The notes beneath the pieces were generated by a model that was given only the letters and a program-made list of their open reading frames with translations, did no database searches and was not told the origin of the DNA. From Pontibacter anaerobius (GTDB taxonomy: Bacteria > Bacteroidota > Bacteroidia > Cytophagales > Hymenobacteraceae): 64,000 bases of DNA. Position 1 is the first letter of the stretch. Each line of letters begins with the position of its first letter. Shown in pieces: positions 33,967-42,668 of this stretch. The stretch spans positions 124,001 through 188,000 of the forward strand of contig NZ_JAPFQO010000010.1 of NCBI RefSeq assembly GCF_026241195.1. Direction: 5' to 3'. Position numbers and translations under genes: made by a program.

Positions 33967-34689
33967 ATGGTTTCGATTATACACTTTGACGAGGATAACC
34001 TTGCAGGTTTTCACGTGCAACACTATATTGATGAATCTGGGCTGAGGATGATCGTGCACGAGATGGAGGAAAAGGCCAGCCTACATGACAAAGTTCATTT
34101 ATACTTTGAGTTCGTAAGCTTTGGAGACTGGGACAGTGTGCAGTCGTTCTTCGATACGTTAAAGCTAATGTTCCATAGCTGGAACAAAATAGCCCGCTAC
34201 GCTATTGTTACAGACAAGGACTGGGTGAAAAAGCAGTCGAGGCTGGCGAACTTCCTGACGCCCCACTTTGAGGTAAAGGCCTTTAGCCTGGCCGATAGGG
34301 AGCAGGCGCTGGCGTGGCTGCGGCAACCTGTGCCGGGTAAGCCGGAGCAGGGCGTGTCGGTTTTGGAGGCCATGCCACAGCATGTAGTGGGGTTGGCTAC
34401 CCTCGGTGGGCTCTCCTCCAGCGACTACAGCACAATTAACCACCTTGTGGAGGAGCAGCACAGCCCTGACCTGCGCTTGTACCTGGAGGTGCTGCAGCCC
34501 AACGGAGCCGCGCCTGATGCTATGTGCGAGGATCTGAAGCACGGGGTGCAGTATTATGAAAAGTTTAGTAAAGTGGCCATTGCCGGACATGAGGAGTGGC
34601 TGCAACGGTCAGGGGCGTATGCGCCCGGCGGTAATGTAAGATTCTTTAAATTAGATGAGCGCGACACAGCCATAGACTGGCTACGGTAG
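33967..34689 (+). CDS. Tandem SpoIIAA/STAS-like protein
   Basis: 240 residues from ATG 33967; the upstream extension in frame is probably not translated. Two similar halves are seen. Residues 1-115 are of the SpoIIAA-like type (DKVHLYFEFVSFGDWDSVQSFFDTL, KIARYAIVTDKDWVKKQSRLANFL, REQALAWLRQ). The second half repeats the pattern (LRLYLEVLQPNGAAPD, FSKVAIAGHEEWLQRSGAY, RDTAIDWLR). These STAS-like domains bind lipids or act in regulation elsewhere; here the role is unknown. Fused duplication within one gene is the odd feature. Confidence 0.75.
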   Translation: MVSIIHFDEDNLAGFHVQHYIDESGLRMIVHEMEEKASLHDKVHLYFEFVSFGDWDSVQSFFDTLKLMFHSWNKIARYAIVTDKDWVKKQSRLANFLTPHFEVKAFSLADREQALAWLRQPVPGKPEQGVSVLEAMPQHVVGLATLGGLSSSDYSTINHLVEEQHSPDLRLYLEVLQPNGAAPDAMCEDLKHGVQYYEKFSKVAIAGHEEWLQRSGAYAPGGNVRFFKLDERDTAIDWLR

Positions 34690-34741
34690 CAGCCCGGAAC
34701 AGAGCTGCCGCCGCACCTGCCGCGCCATCAGCTCTAAAAAG

Positions 34742-35785
34742 ATGCTCAAAAAATTATTTCTGTATTTTATTTTGCTGGTACTGCTGCAGCAGCATGCGGT
34801 GGCCCAGGAGGCGCCCGATTACACGCAGGTGTACCACCCGGTTATTAACCAGGCAGAGCTGCTTATAGTAGATGGTAAGTATGAAGAGGCTCTGCAGGCC
34901 TACCACGAAGCCTTTGAAGCGGTGCCCTCACCGTTCGCCCGCGACTACTATAACGCAGCCATCTGCGCCCTTCTGCTGCAGGAGCGCAAGAAAACCTTTA
35001 ACTACCTCGAAGAGCTGGTGCAGAAAGGCGTAAGCCTGGAGTACCTGGAGCGGCAGCCGGTGCTGGACTCGCTGCGGGCTACCAGGCACTGGCGCAAGTT
35101 TGCCAAAAAGTACCCTAAGCGCCGGCGAAAGTATGACGAGAAGCTTAACCAGGAACTTCGTGCCGATTTAGACGAACTCTATGCCCGCGACCAGTATTTT
35201 CGGCAGGCCAAGGGCGGCTGGCGCGTACACGGCGACACGATCCGCCAGATAGAGAAGGCCAATGTGCAAAAACTACTTGGGTGGGTAGAGGAATACGGCT
35301 ACCCGGGCGAGGATTTGATCGGTGTGGCCGACACGCTGGAGCAGCTTCCCCGCTTCAGCATTGTCATTTCGCGGCAGACCAAGGCCCGCAAAGGGCATGA
35401 CTTTACCGAAGTACTGACGCAGGCCGTGCAACAAGGGCGCATTGCCCCGCAACCTGCCGCTTACCTGCTTGACCAGCAGGCCGGGCGCAACAAGTATGGC
35501 TCCCGGGCCTATGTAAAAGTAAACTGCACCAAGTGCGCCGATGATGAGGAACTAGGCAAGCTAGGCGATTACATGGTGATGAAAATAAGCGAGGAGGAGC
35601 AGGAGCAGATTGATAAGCGCCGGGAGAAAATAGGTTTGGAGCCGTTAGAACAGTACAAGTATAAAGTACGGCACAGCGCAAACGACAAAAGGTTTAAGCT
35701 GAACTACACCTGGTCTGTGATGCACTATGTGGTGCCAAGCAAAGAGGCCGCCAGGGTACTGCTGGAGGGGCTTACAATGAAGTAG
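34742..35785 (+). CDS. Secreted TPR-like protein of unknown function (347 aa)
   Basis: A signal peptide (LFLYFILLVLLQQHAVAQ) is followed by a short TPR-like helical region (about 30-100, LLIVDGKYEEALQAYHEAFEAVP and AAICALLLQERKKTFNYLEELVQKG). Then comes a basic linker (KKYPKRRRKYDEK) and a long region with LDELYARDQYFRQAKGGW and KVNCTKCADDEELGKLGDY, which holds a CxxC pair. No family recognised. Probably periplasmic. Confidence 0.78.
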   Translation: MLKKLFLYFILLVLLQQHAVAQEAPDYTQVYHPVINQAELLIVDGKYEEALQAYHEAFEAVPSPFARDYYNAAICALLLQERKKTFNYLEELVQKGVSLEYLERQPVLDSLRATRHWRKFAKKYPKRRRKYDEKLNQELRADLDELYARDQYFRQAKGGWRVHGDTIRQIEKANVQKLLGWVEEYGYPGEDLIGVADTLEQLPRFSIVISRQTKARKGHDFTEVLTQAVQQGRIAPQPAAYLLDQQAGRNKYGSRAYVKVNCTKCADDEELGKLGDYMVMKISEEEQEQIDKRREKIGLEPLEQYKYKVRHSANDKRFKLNYTWSVMHYVVPSKEAARVLLEGLTMK

Positions 35786-35803
35786 CGTTTTGGTCCGTTT
35801 GAC

Positions 35804-36088
35804 TTAAAATGGGTAATAGAGTAAGAGGATAAGGCTAAGGGTGCACAAGCCTAGCCCCAGCAGCCCAAGTTTCGCCTTCCACTTTTTATAAGACAGAAAA
35901 CCAGATACGGCACCCACAACTTCAAGTATAATCAAACCATACCTTGCGGTGTAGCTTGTAGTAAATAGCGTTATCAAGTTGTGCAGCGCTCCGGGTTCCT
36001 GATATTCTTGCGTAGTTTGGTAGTAGAGCAAGGTAACTGTTACCAACCCTATCACACCTATAAGAAGAGAGATGACTCCTGTTTTCAT
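35804..36088 (-). CDS. Small three-helix membrane protein
   Basis: 94 residues with hydrophobic segments at about 4-22, 47-64 and 73-91, and a short polar loop (TTQEYQEPGALH). No family recognised. It converges on the previous + gene, whose stop is 18 bp away, without a visible terminator between them. Confidence 0.65.
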   Translation of the reverse strand: MKTGVISLLIGVIGLVTVTLLYYQTTQEYQEPGALHNLITLFTTSYTARYGLIILEVVGAVSGFLSYKKWKAKLGLLGLGLCTLSLILLLYYPF

Positions 36089-36213
36089 GGGGCTCTATAG
36101 CTTATTTCGGGTTTGTGTGTTACAAGTGCCGGCTTGGCGGTCCAGTTTGTTCAGGGGCAATTGTCTTTATACTACTGCTCGGGCCTGTTATAAGTATAAA
36201 CGGAAGTATAAAA

Positions 36214-36247
36214 AAATAGCCGGGGTATTATTTTGCCCCGGCTATTT
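36214..36247 (-). terminator. Terminator of the murQ transcript
   Basis: AAATAGCCGGGG (36214-36225) pairs perfectly with 36236-36247 (12 bp, ten-base AT-rich loop). In the minus direction the stem runs into TTTTTATACTTCC. Two AAGTATA copies lie beside it (about 36192 and 36204). Confidence 0.88.
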
Positions 36248-36277
36248 CTGTTACTGTATTAAGGAGACTTATAAAGC

Positions 36278-37093
36278 CTAGTGTCCGTTTCCGTTGCGGT
36301 AGGCTTCTACTGCGGCGCGAACGCTGCCATACTTCTTCAGCAGGGCGCCTGCCTCTGCCCGGCCTATACTCAGTTCCTCCATCACCATGCGTATGCCGCG
36401 GTCTACCAGTTTCAGGTTAGAAAGTTGCATGTCTACCATTTTGTTGCCCTTTACGCGGCCCAGTTTGATCATGGTAGAGGTGGTAAGCATGTTGAGCACC
36501 AACTTCTGGGCGGTGCCTGCTTTCATGCGGGTGCTGCCTGTTACAAACTCAGGCCCTGTAACAACCTCCACCGGAAACTCAGCGGCGGCGGCTACGGCGC
36601 TACCTGCGTTGCACACCACACATCCGGTGGCAATACCGCGCTCACGGCAGGCGTTCAGGCCACCGATTACATAAGGGGTGCGGCCCGAGGCGGCAATACC
36701 CACCACAATGTCCTTATCAGAAATGTTATGCTCCTGCAGGTCTTTCCAGGCTTGCTGCTCGTCGTCTTCGGCAAACTCCACTGCCTTGCGGATAGCTGTG
36801 TCGCCGCCGGCCATAATGCCAACCACCATGCCGTGTGGCACGCCATAGGTAGGAGGGCACTCCGAGGCATCCACTACGCCCAGGCGCCCACTGGTGCCGG
36901 CCCCGATGTAGAACAGGCGGCCGCCCTGCTGCAGGCGCTCTACGGTAACGTTTACCAAGGCCTCGATCTGAGGAATGGCTTTCTCAACGGTAAGGGGTAC
37001 GGTCTTGTCTTCGCGATTAATGTTTACGAGCAGCTCATGCACGCTCATTTTCTCCAATCCGTCGTAATTAGACGATGTTTCGGTAGTAGACAC
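36278..37093 (-). CDS. murQ: N-acetylmuramic acid 6-phosphate etherase
   Basis: 271 residues from GTG 37093 (no in-frame ATG upstream). It is a SIS-domain lyase with RLFYIGAGTSGRLGVVDASECPPTYG (about 62-87, sugar-phosphate site) and TGSTRMKAGTAQKLVLNMLTT (about 187-207). It removes the lactyl ether from MurNAc-6-P to give GlcNAc-6-P during peptidoglycan recycling. It is downstream of the sugar kinase gene on the same strand, forming a recycling pair. The usual family length is about 300, and this one is slightly short at the N-terminus. Confidence 0.95.
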   Translation of the reverse strand: MSTTETSSNYDGLEKMSVHELLVNINREDKTVPLTVEKAIPQIEALVNVTVERLQQGGRLFYIGAGTSGRLGVVDASECPPTYGVPHGMVVGIMAGGDTAIRKAVEFAEDDEQQAWKDLQEHNISDKDIVVGIAASGRTPYVIGGLNACRERGIATGCVVCNAGSAVAAAAEFPVEVVTGPEFVTGSTRMKAGTAQKLVLNMLTTSTMIKLGRVKGNKMVDMQLSNLKLVDRGIRMVMEELSIGRAEAGALLKKYGSVRAAVEAYRNGNGH

Positions 37094-37183
37094 TGTGTGT
37101 GGTGTTTTAGGGTATGATGAATGGGTAAAAGCATAAAGAGATAGTCGGAGCCATCTCTTTATACTTTACTTGTTGATTTATAC

Positions 37184-38056
37184 TTATGCTTTCTTCGGGG
37201 TGCCGAATGTCTGCAGCAACTCCTGGTGGTACTTAATCAGGCCTTCGCTTGGGCTTTTCAGGATGGTTTCCACGTGCAGGCCATACTTCTTGGCCACCTG
37301 CTTCAGGATGTCGCCGAAGTGGTAGGCGATAGAGCCCACAAAGTTTACCGGCAGGGTTTCGTGCCCCTTATACTTCACCACGTGGCGCTCAAAGAACTCC
37401 GAGAAGTTCTCGTATATCATACCGTGAATTACGGGGTGCTTCTGTTTGTCGTACATGAACTTGGCAAACGTAGCCATGTAGCGGCTCGGAATGGCTGCGC
37501 TGTACAGCGTGTCCAGGATGCCGTCTTTGGTCAGGTTATACGTGTTCTTCAGCGAGGTTGCCAGGTCCTCCGGCAGTTCGCGGTACAGGTACGCCTTAAT
37601 CAGCAGTTTGCCCATAAAGGCACCGCTGCCCTCGTCGCCGAGCAGGAAGCCCAGCGACGGCACGTTGTCGATGATGTTGGTGCCATCGTAAAGGCAGGTG
37701 TTGGAGCCGGTTCCCAGAATGCAGGCAATACCCGGATTGCGGCCGCACAGCGCGCGCGCTGCTGCCAGCAGGTCGTGGTCTACTGAGATAAAGGCATTTG
37801 GGAAAATTCTGAGGAGGGCGTCCTCCACGCGCTTGTTACGCTCCGGTGAGCTGCAGCCTGCACCGTAGTAGTAGATGGCATCGGGGTTCTTATCGCTTAG
37901 CTGTGGCAGCAGTACATCGTGTATCTCCTGGTAAATCTCGTCAGCTTCCTGGTACATCGGGTTAAATCCGGCAGTCTGTGCCTGGCCCAGCTCGGTGTCG
38001 CTCGATACGATGCGCCAGTCTGTTTTTGTTGAGCCGCTATCAGCTATAAATATCAT
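37184..38056 (-). CDS. BadF/BadG-type N-acetylglucosamine kinase
   Basis: 290 residues of the ASKHA fold: FIADSGSTKTDWRIV (2-16, phosphate 1), CILGTGSNTCLYDGT (about 110-124) and LGFLLGDEGSGAFMGK (about 133-148). It phosphorylates GlcNAc or a related amino sugar with ATP. The murQ gene follows on the same strand after 90 bp, so recycled cell-wall sugars are the likely substrates. Which hexosamine is used cannot be settled by sequence. Confidence 0.9.
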   Translation of the reverse strand: MIFIADSGSTKTDWRIVSSDTELGQAQTAGFNPMYQEADEIYQEIHDVLLPQLSDKNPDAIYYYGAGCSSPERNKRVEDALLRIFPNAFISVDHDLLAAARALCGRNPGIACILGTGSNTCLYDGTNIIDNVPSLGFLLGDEGSGAFMGKLLIKAYLYRELPEDLATSLKNTYNLTKDGILDTLYSAAIPSRYMATFAKFMYDKQKHPVIHGMIYENFSEFFERHVVKYKGHETLPVNFVGSIAYHFGDILKQVAKKYGLHVETILKSPSEGLIKYHQELLQTFGTPKKA

Positions 38057-38111
38057 TTGTATAAATTTGAATTAATTGTGTTTAAACAGGTCGTAACCCC
38101 AATATACGGTT

Positions 38112-38387
38112 TTATTTTGAGCTCTGTTGGTTCTGCGAAAGTCTGTAAGCAGAATTCTTGACAAAGCCCACAGCCTCAAATTTATCAAAAACATTGGCAT
38201 TATGCGGTGCATCTGCCAGTTCTTCTGTTAAATCCTGCCCGGCCCAATGCTCATAATGCCTTCCGTTGCGCCACAGCCTCGATTTTTTTACATCATAGAT
38301 TACGCCGTGATACGCTACCCATACTTCCTCGCGGTCCTGCCCGTTTCGCAGCGCCAGTTGCTGCAGCGTGTATTCTGGTAAAGCCAT
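38112..38387 (-). CDS. Cytochrome b5-like heme-binding domain protein
   Basis: 91 residues. The small cytochrome b5-type fold is visible: YTLQQLALRNGQDREEVWVAYHGVIYDV, then RNGRHYEHWAGQDLTEELADAPHNANVFDKFEAVGFV. The APH histidine is one candidate axial ligand and the HYEHWAG histidines the other. Members of this prokaryotic subgroup bind heme or steroids. It lies 55 bp upstream of the GlcNAc kinase on the same strand and may be co-transcribed, with no obvious link of function. Confidence 0.82.
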   Translation of the reverse strand: MALPEYTLQQLALRNGQDREEVWVAYHGVIYDVKKSRLWRNGRHYEHWAGQDLTEELADAPHNANVFDKFEAVGFVKNSAYRLSQNQQSSK

Positions 38388-38546
38388 ACTTGTTTTTAGG
38401 TTTGAAAGTATAAGCAGCAGCTACAACGTCCGTTCATCTCCCTGCAACTTGCAAAGGAGGGCTTCCCCTGCAGGTGTGGCAGGTTGATGATGGGAGCGGT
38501 TTTTATACTTTCCTGCTATACATCCCCAAATTTACAAAACCTCAGC

Positions 38547-39713
38547 TTAACCGATGCGTGCCTGCGTCAGAATCCAGCGGTTGGGTACTTCGCCTTTGGT
38601 GGCCTGCAGGTAGTCTTCGTAGCTGCAGGGTACAATGCGGCTGCCTTTTTCTGAGCTGAGGGGCTCCACCTCCAGCCACCATTTTTCGCTGCTCCTGCTC
38701 TTGTAGAAGATCATGCGATCGGGGTTATCGTCAGTGAAGGCCACGGCATACTTGGTAAAGTTGCGGCTGTTAAAGTTCGTCTCGTTTTTGCGGTGGTAGT
38801 AGCCCTCTACAAAATACCAGATCATGGTGGCCACAGTCATGGCAGTTAACCCCCTGTCATCCAGAGTAGGGTCGTACTCGTAAATGCCCAGCGAGGTCAG
38901 GTTATCGTTCAGGCCGGCGTACCAGCATATCTGGCAGGCCTCCTCGCCGGTAAGCCCGAAAGGGTTGGCAGGCTCGGTAGCCGGAGCGTCCTGGTGGCGT
39001 ATGGCCGATATATCAAAGGTTAGCAGATCAGCCACGCGCACCACAGGCTCCATCTCCTGCACGCTGCGGTGCACTTCGCCCACGCGGTAAGACTCAAAGT
39101 GCATTTTCTCAAACGTGGCCATCACCTCCGGCTCCACAAAGTATGATTGATACCCGATCTGGCTCAGGCTGAAAAGGTAGTTCGGCTCGTGCATGAGTAT
39201 CTGGCGCAGCTGCTTTTTATTGGGTGCGGCGTCTGTGTCCTCGGTCATGTCCACGCTGCTGTCTACGGTTACCATGTTCACCACGCGGTCCAGGTGCTCG
39301 TAGCCCATGTACTGGCCATACTCCAGGTCGTGGGAGCCGCCGATGATAACCGGAATGGTGTTATGGGAGATCAGTACCTCCACGATTTCCTTCAGGCGAA
39401 GGTGCGTGTCTTCCAGCGTAATGCCGGGGCGCAGGTTGCCCAGGTCTACTATCTGGCAGCGGCCGGTGCCCTTGTTCAGGCCGTAGAGTTTCTGGCGCAC
39501 CAACCGGGCCGGGGCAACGGTAAGCTCGGGCGCATCCTCCTGCTCCGTGTTTCGGCCACGCGTTTCGTTTACGCCAAGTATGGCTATGTCGGCAGAGCGC
39601 CAGTCAGGGAACTTGCCCACGAAGCGGCTGATGTAAGAGCCCAGCGTGCGCGGCTTGGTCAGGGTGGCAAAGGTGTCCTCGCTTAAAGGCTCAAAAAATA
39701 TCGACAGGTTCAT
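38547..39713 (-). CDS. Ureohydrolase-family protein (formimidoylglutamase-like), altered metal site
   Basis: 388 residues with the arginase/agmatinase/formimidoylglutamase fold. GGSHDLEYGQYMGY keeps the histidine of the GGDH motif. However DAHxD reads DSSVD (VTVDSSVDMTED, histidine replaced by serine), and SxDxDxxDP reads TFDISAIRHQDAP (second aspartate replaced by serine). So at least two of the six usual Mn ligands are missing. The enzyme may use one metal, another substrate or be non-catalytic. No hut genes are nearby, so the common formimidoylglutamase name is weakly supported. Confidence 0.8.
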   Translation of the reverse strand: MNLSIFFEPLSEDTFATLTKPRTLGSYISRFVGKFPDWRSADIAILGVNETRGRNTEQEDAPELTVAPARLVRQKLYGLNKGTGRCQIVDLGNLRPGITLEDTHLRLKEIVEVLISHNTIPVIIGGSHDLEYGQYMGYEHLDRVVNMVTVDSSVDMTEDTDAAPNKKQLRQILMHEPNYLFSLSQIGYQSYFVEPEVMATFEKMHFESYRVGEVHRSVQEMEPVVRVADLLTFDISAIRHQDAPATEPANPFGLTGEEACQICWYAGLNDNLTSLGIYEYDPTLDDRGLTAMTVATMIWYFVEGYYHRKNETNFNSRNFTKYAVAFTDDNPDRMIFYKSRSSEKWWLEVEPLSSEKGSRIVPCSYEDYLQATKGEVPNRWILTQARIG

Positions 39714-39789
39714 AAGTGGCTTTTGGTGTTGTCTCTGAAAGGTTCCTGAAAAGTATAGGTAACAGGCACTGTCTAATTTGGAAGCAGAG

Positions 39790-39809
39790 TTATACTTCTA
39801 AAAGTATAA
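39790..39809. repeat. Tight inverted pair of AAGTATAA
   Basis: TTATACTT (39790-39797) and AAGTATAA (39802-39809) face each other across CTAA, making a perfect 8-bp stem. It lies in the divergent 245-bp gap between the ureohydrolase-like gene and fadD. It could be an operator or simply two motif copies. Confidence 0.6.
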
Positions 39810-39958
39810 ATATAACACATGGGAAATATTTATATGGCCTGCCGTGGCAGAATTCGAAAAAAATAATTAAAATGCATCAATAACAGGCTATTTTGCCCTG
39901 CATTTAGCCTTGTTGCAAGCTAACTAATCAAAACACTGTTGTATAACGCAGACACTAT

Positions 39959-41716
39959 ATGAACCTAACAAGGACCTTCGACCTTTTGCCACACCAGATG
40001 CAGAGTTACCCAAAGCCCGATTGTTTGGCGGCTAAGGTGAATGGCAACTGGCAAAAGTATACCACCAGCGATGTGCAGGAGTACGCCAACAAGGTGAGCC
40101 TTGGCCTACTGCAGCTGGGCATCCGGAAAGAGGATAAAGTTGCGATCATCTCCTTTAACCGCCCGGAGTGGGTGCTGGTGGATTTTGGTATCCAGCAGAT
40201 CGGTGCCATCAGCGTGCCGATGTACCCAACCATCACGGAGGAGGATTACCGCTACATCTTTAACGATGCCGAGGTAAAGGCCATTTTCGTGGCGGATGCT
40301 ACGCTTTACAACAAAGTAGCGGCTGCCACCGAGGGCATGGAAGGTATAAAAGAGATTTATACATTTGATGAGATACACGGCGCCAAGAACTGGAAAGAGG
40401 TGCTGGAGATGGGTGAAAAGGAGAACGCAGAGCAACTGGAGCCACTGAAGGCCGCTGTTAAGCCAGACGATATCCTGACCATTATTTATACTTCCGGTAC
40501 CACCGGAAACCCGAAGGGCGTGATGCTGACGCACAATAACCTGATGAGCAACGTGCAGGGTACCGTGCCTTATGTGCCCGTAGATCATAATCACCGTGCG
40601 CTGAGCTTCCTGCCCCTTTGCCATGTGTTCGAGCGCATGCTGTTGTACCTGTACTTCCGCATTGGGGTGTCTATTTACTATGCCGAAAGTATAGAGAAAG
40701 TAGCCGATAACCTGAAAGAGGTGAAACCGCACCTGTTTACCACGGTGCCGCGCCTGCTGGAGAAGGTGTACGACAAGATTGTGGCCACCGGCATGGAGCT
40801 GACGGGCGTAAAGCGCAAGCTGTTTTTCTGGGCGCTGGAGCTTGGCCTGAAGTATGACCCGCAGGTAGACCATGGCTGGTGGTACAACAAGCAGCTGGAG
40901 CTGGCGAACAAGATTATCTTCAGCAAGTGGCGCGAGGCCCTGGGTGGCAACGTGAGGGTGATTGTGTCGGGTGGCGCTGCGCTGCAGCCGCGTCTGGCGC
41001 GCGTGTTCTGGTCGGCCAACATCCGCGTTATGGAGGGCTATGGCCTAACCGAAACCTCGCCGGTGATTTCGGTGAACCGCTACGAGCCGGAGAACAACAT
41101 GATCGGCACGGTAGGTATGGCCATTGACGGGGTGGAGATTAAGATTGCCGAAGACGGTGAGATTTTGACCCGTGGACCGCACGTAATGAAGGGCTACTAC
41201 AAAAAGCCGGACCTTACTGCCGAGGTGATCGATCAGGATAACTGGTTCCATACCGGCGACATTGGGGAGATGATCCAGGGCAAGTACCTGAAGATAACAG
41301 ACCGCAAGAAAGAGATGTTCAAGACCTCCGGTGGCAAGTATGTGGCGCCGCAGCCAATCGAGAACAAACTGAAGGAGTCGGTGGTGATAGAGCAGGTGAT
41401 GATTGTGGGCGATGGCCGCAAGTATGCCTCCGCGCTCATCGTGCCATCGTTTCTGGGGCTGCAGGATTGGGCTGTGCACAAAGGTATAAAGTATACTTCT
41501 GATGAGGAGATGATCAAGCACCCGGAAGTAATCGATAAGTTCAAGCGTGAGGTAGATAAGGCCAACGAAGGACTGGCGCAGTACGAAACCGTGAAGAAGT
41601 TCACGCTGATCCCAACCCTATGGACTGTGGAGAGCGGCGAGCTAACCCCAACCCTGAAGGTGAAGCGCAAAGCCATCACAACCAATTACCACGACGTGAT
41701 CGAGAGTATGTATTAA
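39959..41716 (+). CDS. fadD: Long-chain fatty acid-CoA ligase
   Basis: 585 residues of the ANL superfamily. The AMP-binding P-loop TIIYTSGTTGNPKGVMLTH (about 177-195), YGLTETSP (about 361-368) and the hinge/lysine regions (DITGDIG-like FHTGDIGEM, then ITDRKKEMFKTSGGKYVAPQPIEN) are intact. It activates fatty acids to acyl-CoA at the inner membrane face. It lies 1.4 kb upstream of the beta-oxidation genes, separated by a lipoprotein gene and a repeat. The palindromic motif AAGTATACTT occurs at 41489 inside it. Confidence 0.95.
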   Translation: MNLTRTFDLLPHQMQSYPKPDCLAAKVNGNWQKYTTSDVQEYANKVSLGLLQLGIRKEDKVAIISFNRPEWVLVDFGIQQIGAISVPMYPTITEEDYRYIFNDAEVKAIFVADATLYNKVAAATEGMEGIKEIYTFDEIHGAKNWKEVLEMGEKENAEQLEPLKAAVKPDDILTIIYTSGTTGNPKGVMLTHNNLMSNVQGTVPYVPVDHNHRALSFLPLCHVFERMLLYLYFRIGVSIYYAESIEKVADNLKEVKPHLFTTVPRLLEKVYDKIVATGMELTGVKRKLFFWALELGLKYDPQVDHGWWYNKQLELANKIIFSKWREALGGNVRVIVSGGAALQPRLARVFWSANIRVMEGYGLTETSPVISVNRYEPENNMIGTVGMAIDGVEIKIAEDGEILTRGPHVMKGYYKKPDLTAEVIDQDNWFHTGDIGEMIQGKYLKITDRKKEMFKTSGGKYVAPQPIENKLKESVVIEQVMIVGDGRKYASALIVPSFLGLQDWAVHKGIKYTSDEEMIKHPEVIDKFKREVDKANEGLAQYETVKKFTLIPTLWTVESGELTPTLKVKRKAITTNYHDVIESMY

Positions 41717-41778
41717 AGTATAAAGTGTGGCTGATGCTCGTAGTTGGGTTCGCAGCCATACTTCATTAACTTAGTTTG

Positions 41779-41840
41779 TCATCCTGAAAAAATCTTAGTC
41801 GGAGGGAGGTTAAGCCTCTGCTAAGGTTCTTTCAGGATGA
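41779..41840. repeat. REP-like inverted repeat
   Basis: TCATCCTGAAAAAATCTTAG (41779-41798) is the inverse, at 18 of 20 positions, of CTAAGGTTCTTTCAGGATGA (41821-41840). The pair forms a long stem with a 22-base loop, followed by TTTTGTTT. It may double as a terminator for fadD. The TCATCCTGAAAGA pattern is known to me as a common intergenic motif in Bacteroidota, from memory and not checked. Confidence 0.75.
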
Positions 41841-41876
41841 TTTTGTTTATAGATGTGTCTGTTCAAATAGCATTCT

Positions 41877-42449
41877 ATGATTCGTTTTACATTTTTATTT
41901 ATGATCATGTTTTGCTTCTCTTGCCAAGCTGAGATGCAGCCTGAGACAATAGTTGCGGAAGAAATGGCAGAAAAGCATCAAGAGACAGAGAAGATAGAGT
42001 TTGAGAAAATTATTCTTACAATGGTTTGTGCTTGCCCTGGATGGAATACCAAAGACGTGGAGGTTTATAAGGATGGTACTATTTATTATAGATTAAGAGA
42101 TTATGAAATAGTTGGTAAGAACTATAATGGGCAACTGGATTCTGTTGCAATGGCACAGGTGTATGCTTTGCTCAAATCACTTGACTTTAACAGCCTCAAG
42201 TCCGGCTTCCCTGAAGCGCAAGGTGCTGCCGACCATTCAATATACGTTGAATTGCCGGATGGCAAAGTGCAAATGAGAGGAAATCTGGATAATAAAGGTG
42301 CTTTAGGCGTTCATATGTTTCTTCGCTTTCTAGACAGTTATAAAATGGTAGTTAGCGATAACCGCAGTTTTACTACAGAAAATGAGGTAAGGTCATCTCC
42401 TCCTGTTCGAGTGTCTGATAAATTTAATATGCAGGTCGATACTTTATAA
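41877..42449 (+). CDS. DUF6438-like lipoprotein, AT-rich
   Basis: 190 residues with a lipoprotein signal (FTFLFMIMFCFSC, Cys 16). The mature domain has VCACPGWNTKDVEVYKDGTIYYRLRDYEIVGKNYNGQLDSV and DHSIYVELPDGKVQMRGNLDNKG, which resembles DUF6438. It is more AT-rich than its neighbours and contains no AAGTATR motif, both pointing to later arrival. The C-terminal tail (SDNRSFTTENEVRSS...) is polar. Function unknown. Confidence 0.75.
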   Translation: MIRFTFLFMIMFCFSCQAEMQPETIVAEEMAEKHQETEKIEFEKIILTMVCACPGWNTKDVEVYKDGTIYYRLRDYEIVGKNYNGQLDSVAMAQVYALLKSLDFNSLKSGFPEAQGAADHSIYVELPDGKVQMRGNLDNKGALGVHMFLRFLDSYKMVVSDNRSFTTENEVRSSPPVRVSDKFNMQVDTL

Positions 42450-42454
42450 ACTAT

Positions 42455-42486
42455 AAAGCCCTTTCCACCCCGGAAAGGGCTTTTTT
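42455..42486 (+). terminator. Terminator after the DUF6438-like gene
   Basis: A perfect 12-bp stem (AAAGCCCTTTCC/GGAAAGGGCTTT) with a five-base loop, followed by further Ts. It closes the lipoprotein transcript before the MarR operon. Confidence 0.92.
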
Positions 42487-42644
42487 CTTACCCCATTCAT
42501 ACTTTCTCAAACTATAGCAAATCCCATCTGTTAGTTTAGAGTATAACTATACCGGCAACCTTTATAAAATTACCTCCAGCTGCTGCACCTGAAGGGGAGA
42601 TAAAATATTTTCCAAAAAAGGTATGCAAGCATAACATATTTACC

Positions 42645-42652
42645 TATATTTG
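42645..42652 (+). promoter_or_regulatory. Promoter -7 element and dyads before marR
   Basis: TATATTTG (42645-42652) lies 17 bp before the MarR ATG. Two dyads flank it: TATGCAAGCATA about 15 bp upstream and GTATAC directly downstream (42653-42658). MarR repressors bind such short palindromes, so these are candidate autoregulatory operators for the whole fad unit. The -33 element is not obvious. Confidence 0.5.
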
Positions 42653-42668
42653 GTATACACCATTACGA

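Noticed and set aside
36240..36300. AAGTATA copies as part of a -33/-7 promoter
   Set aside because: The motif occurs equally inside genes and in terminator loops and does not keep a fixed distance to TAnnTTTG elements.
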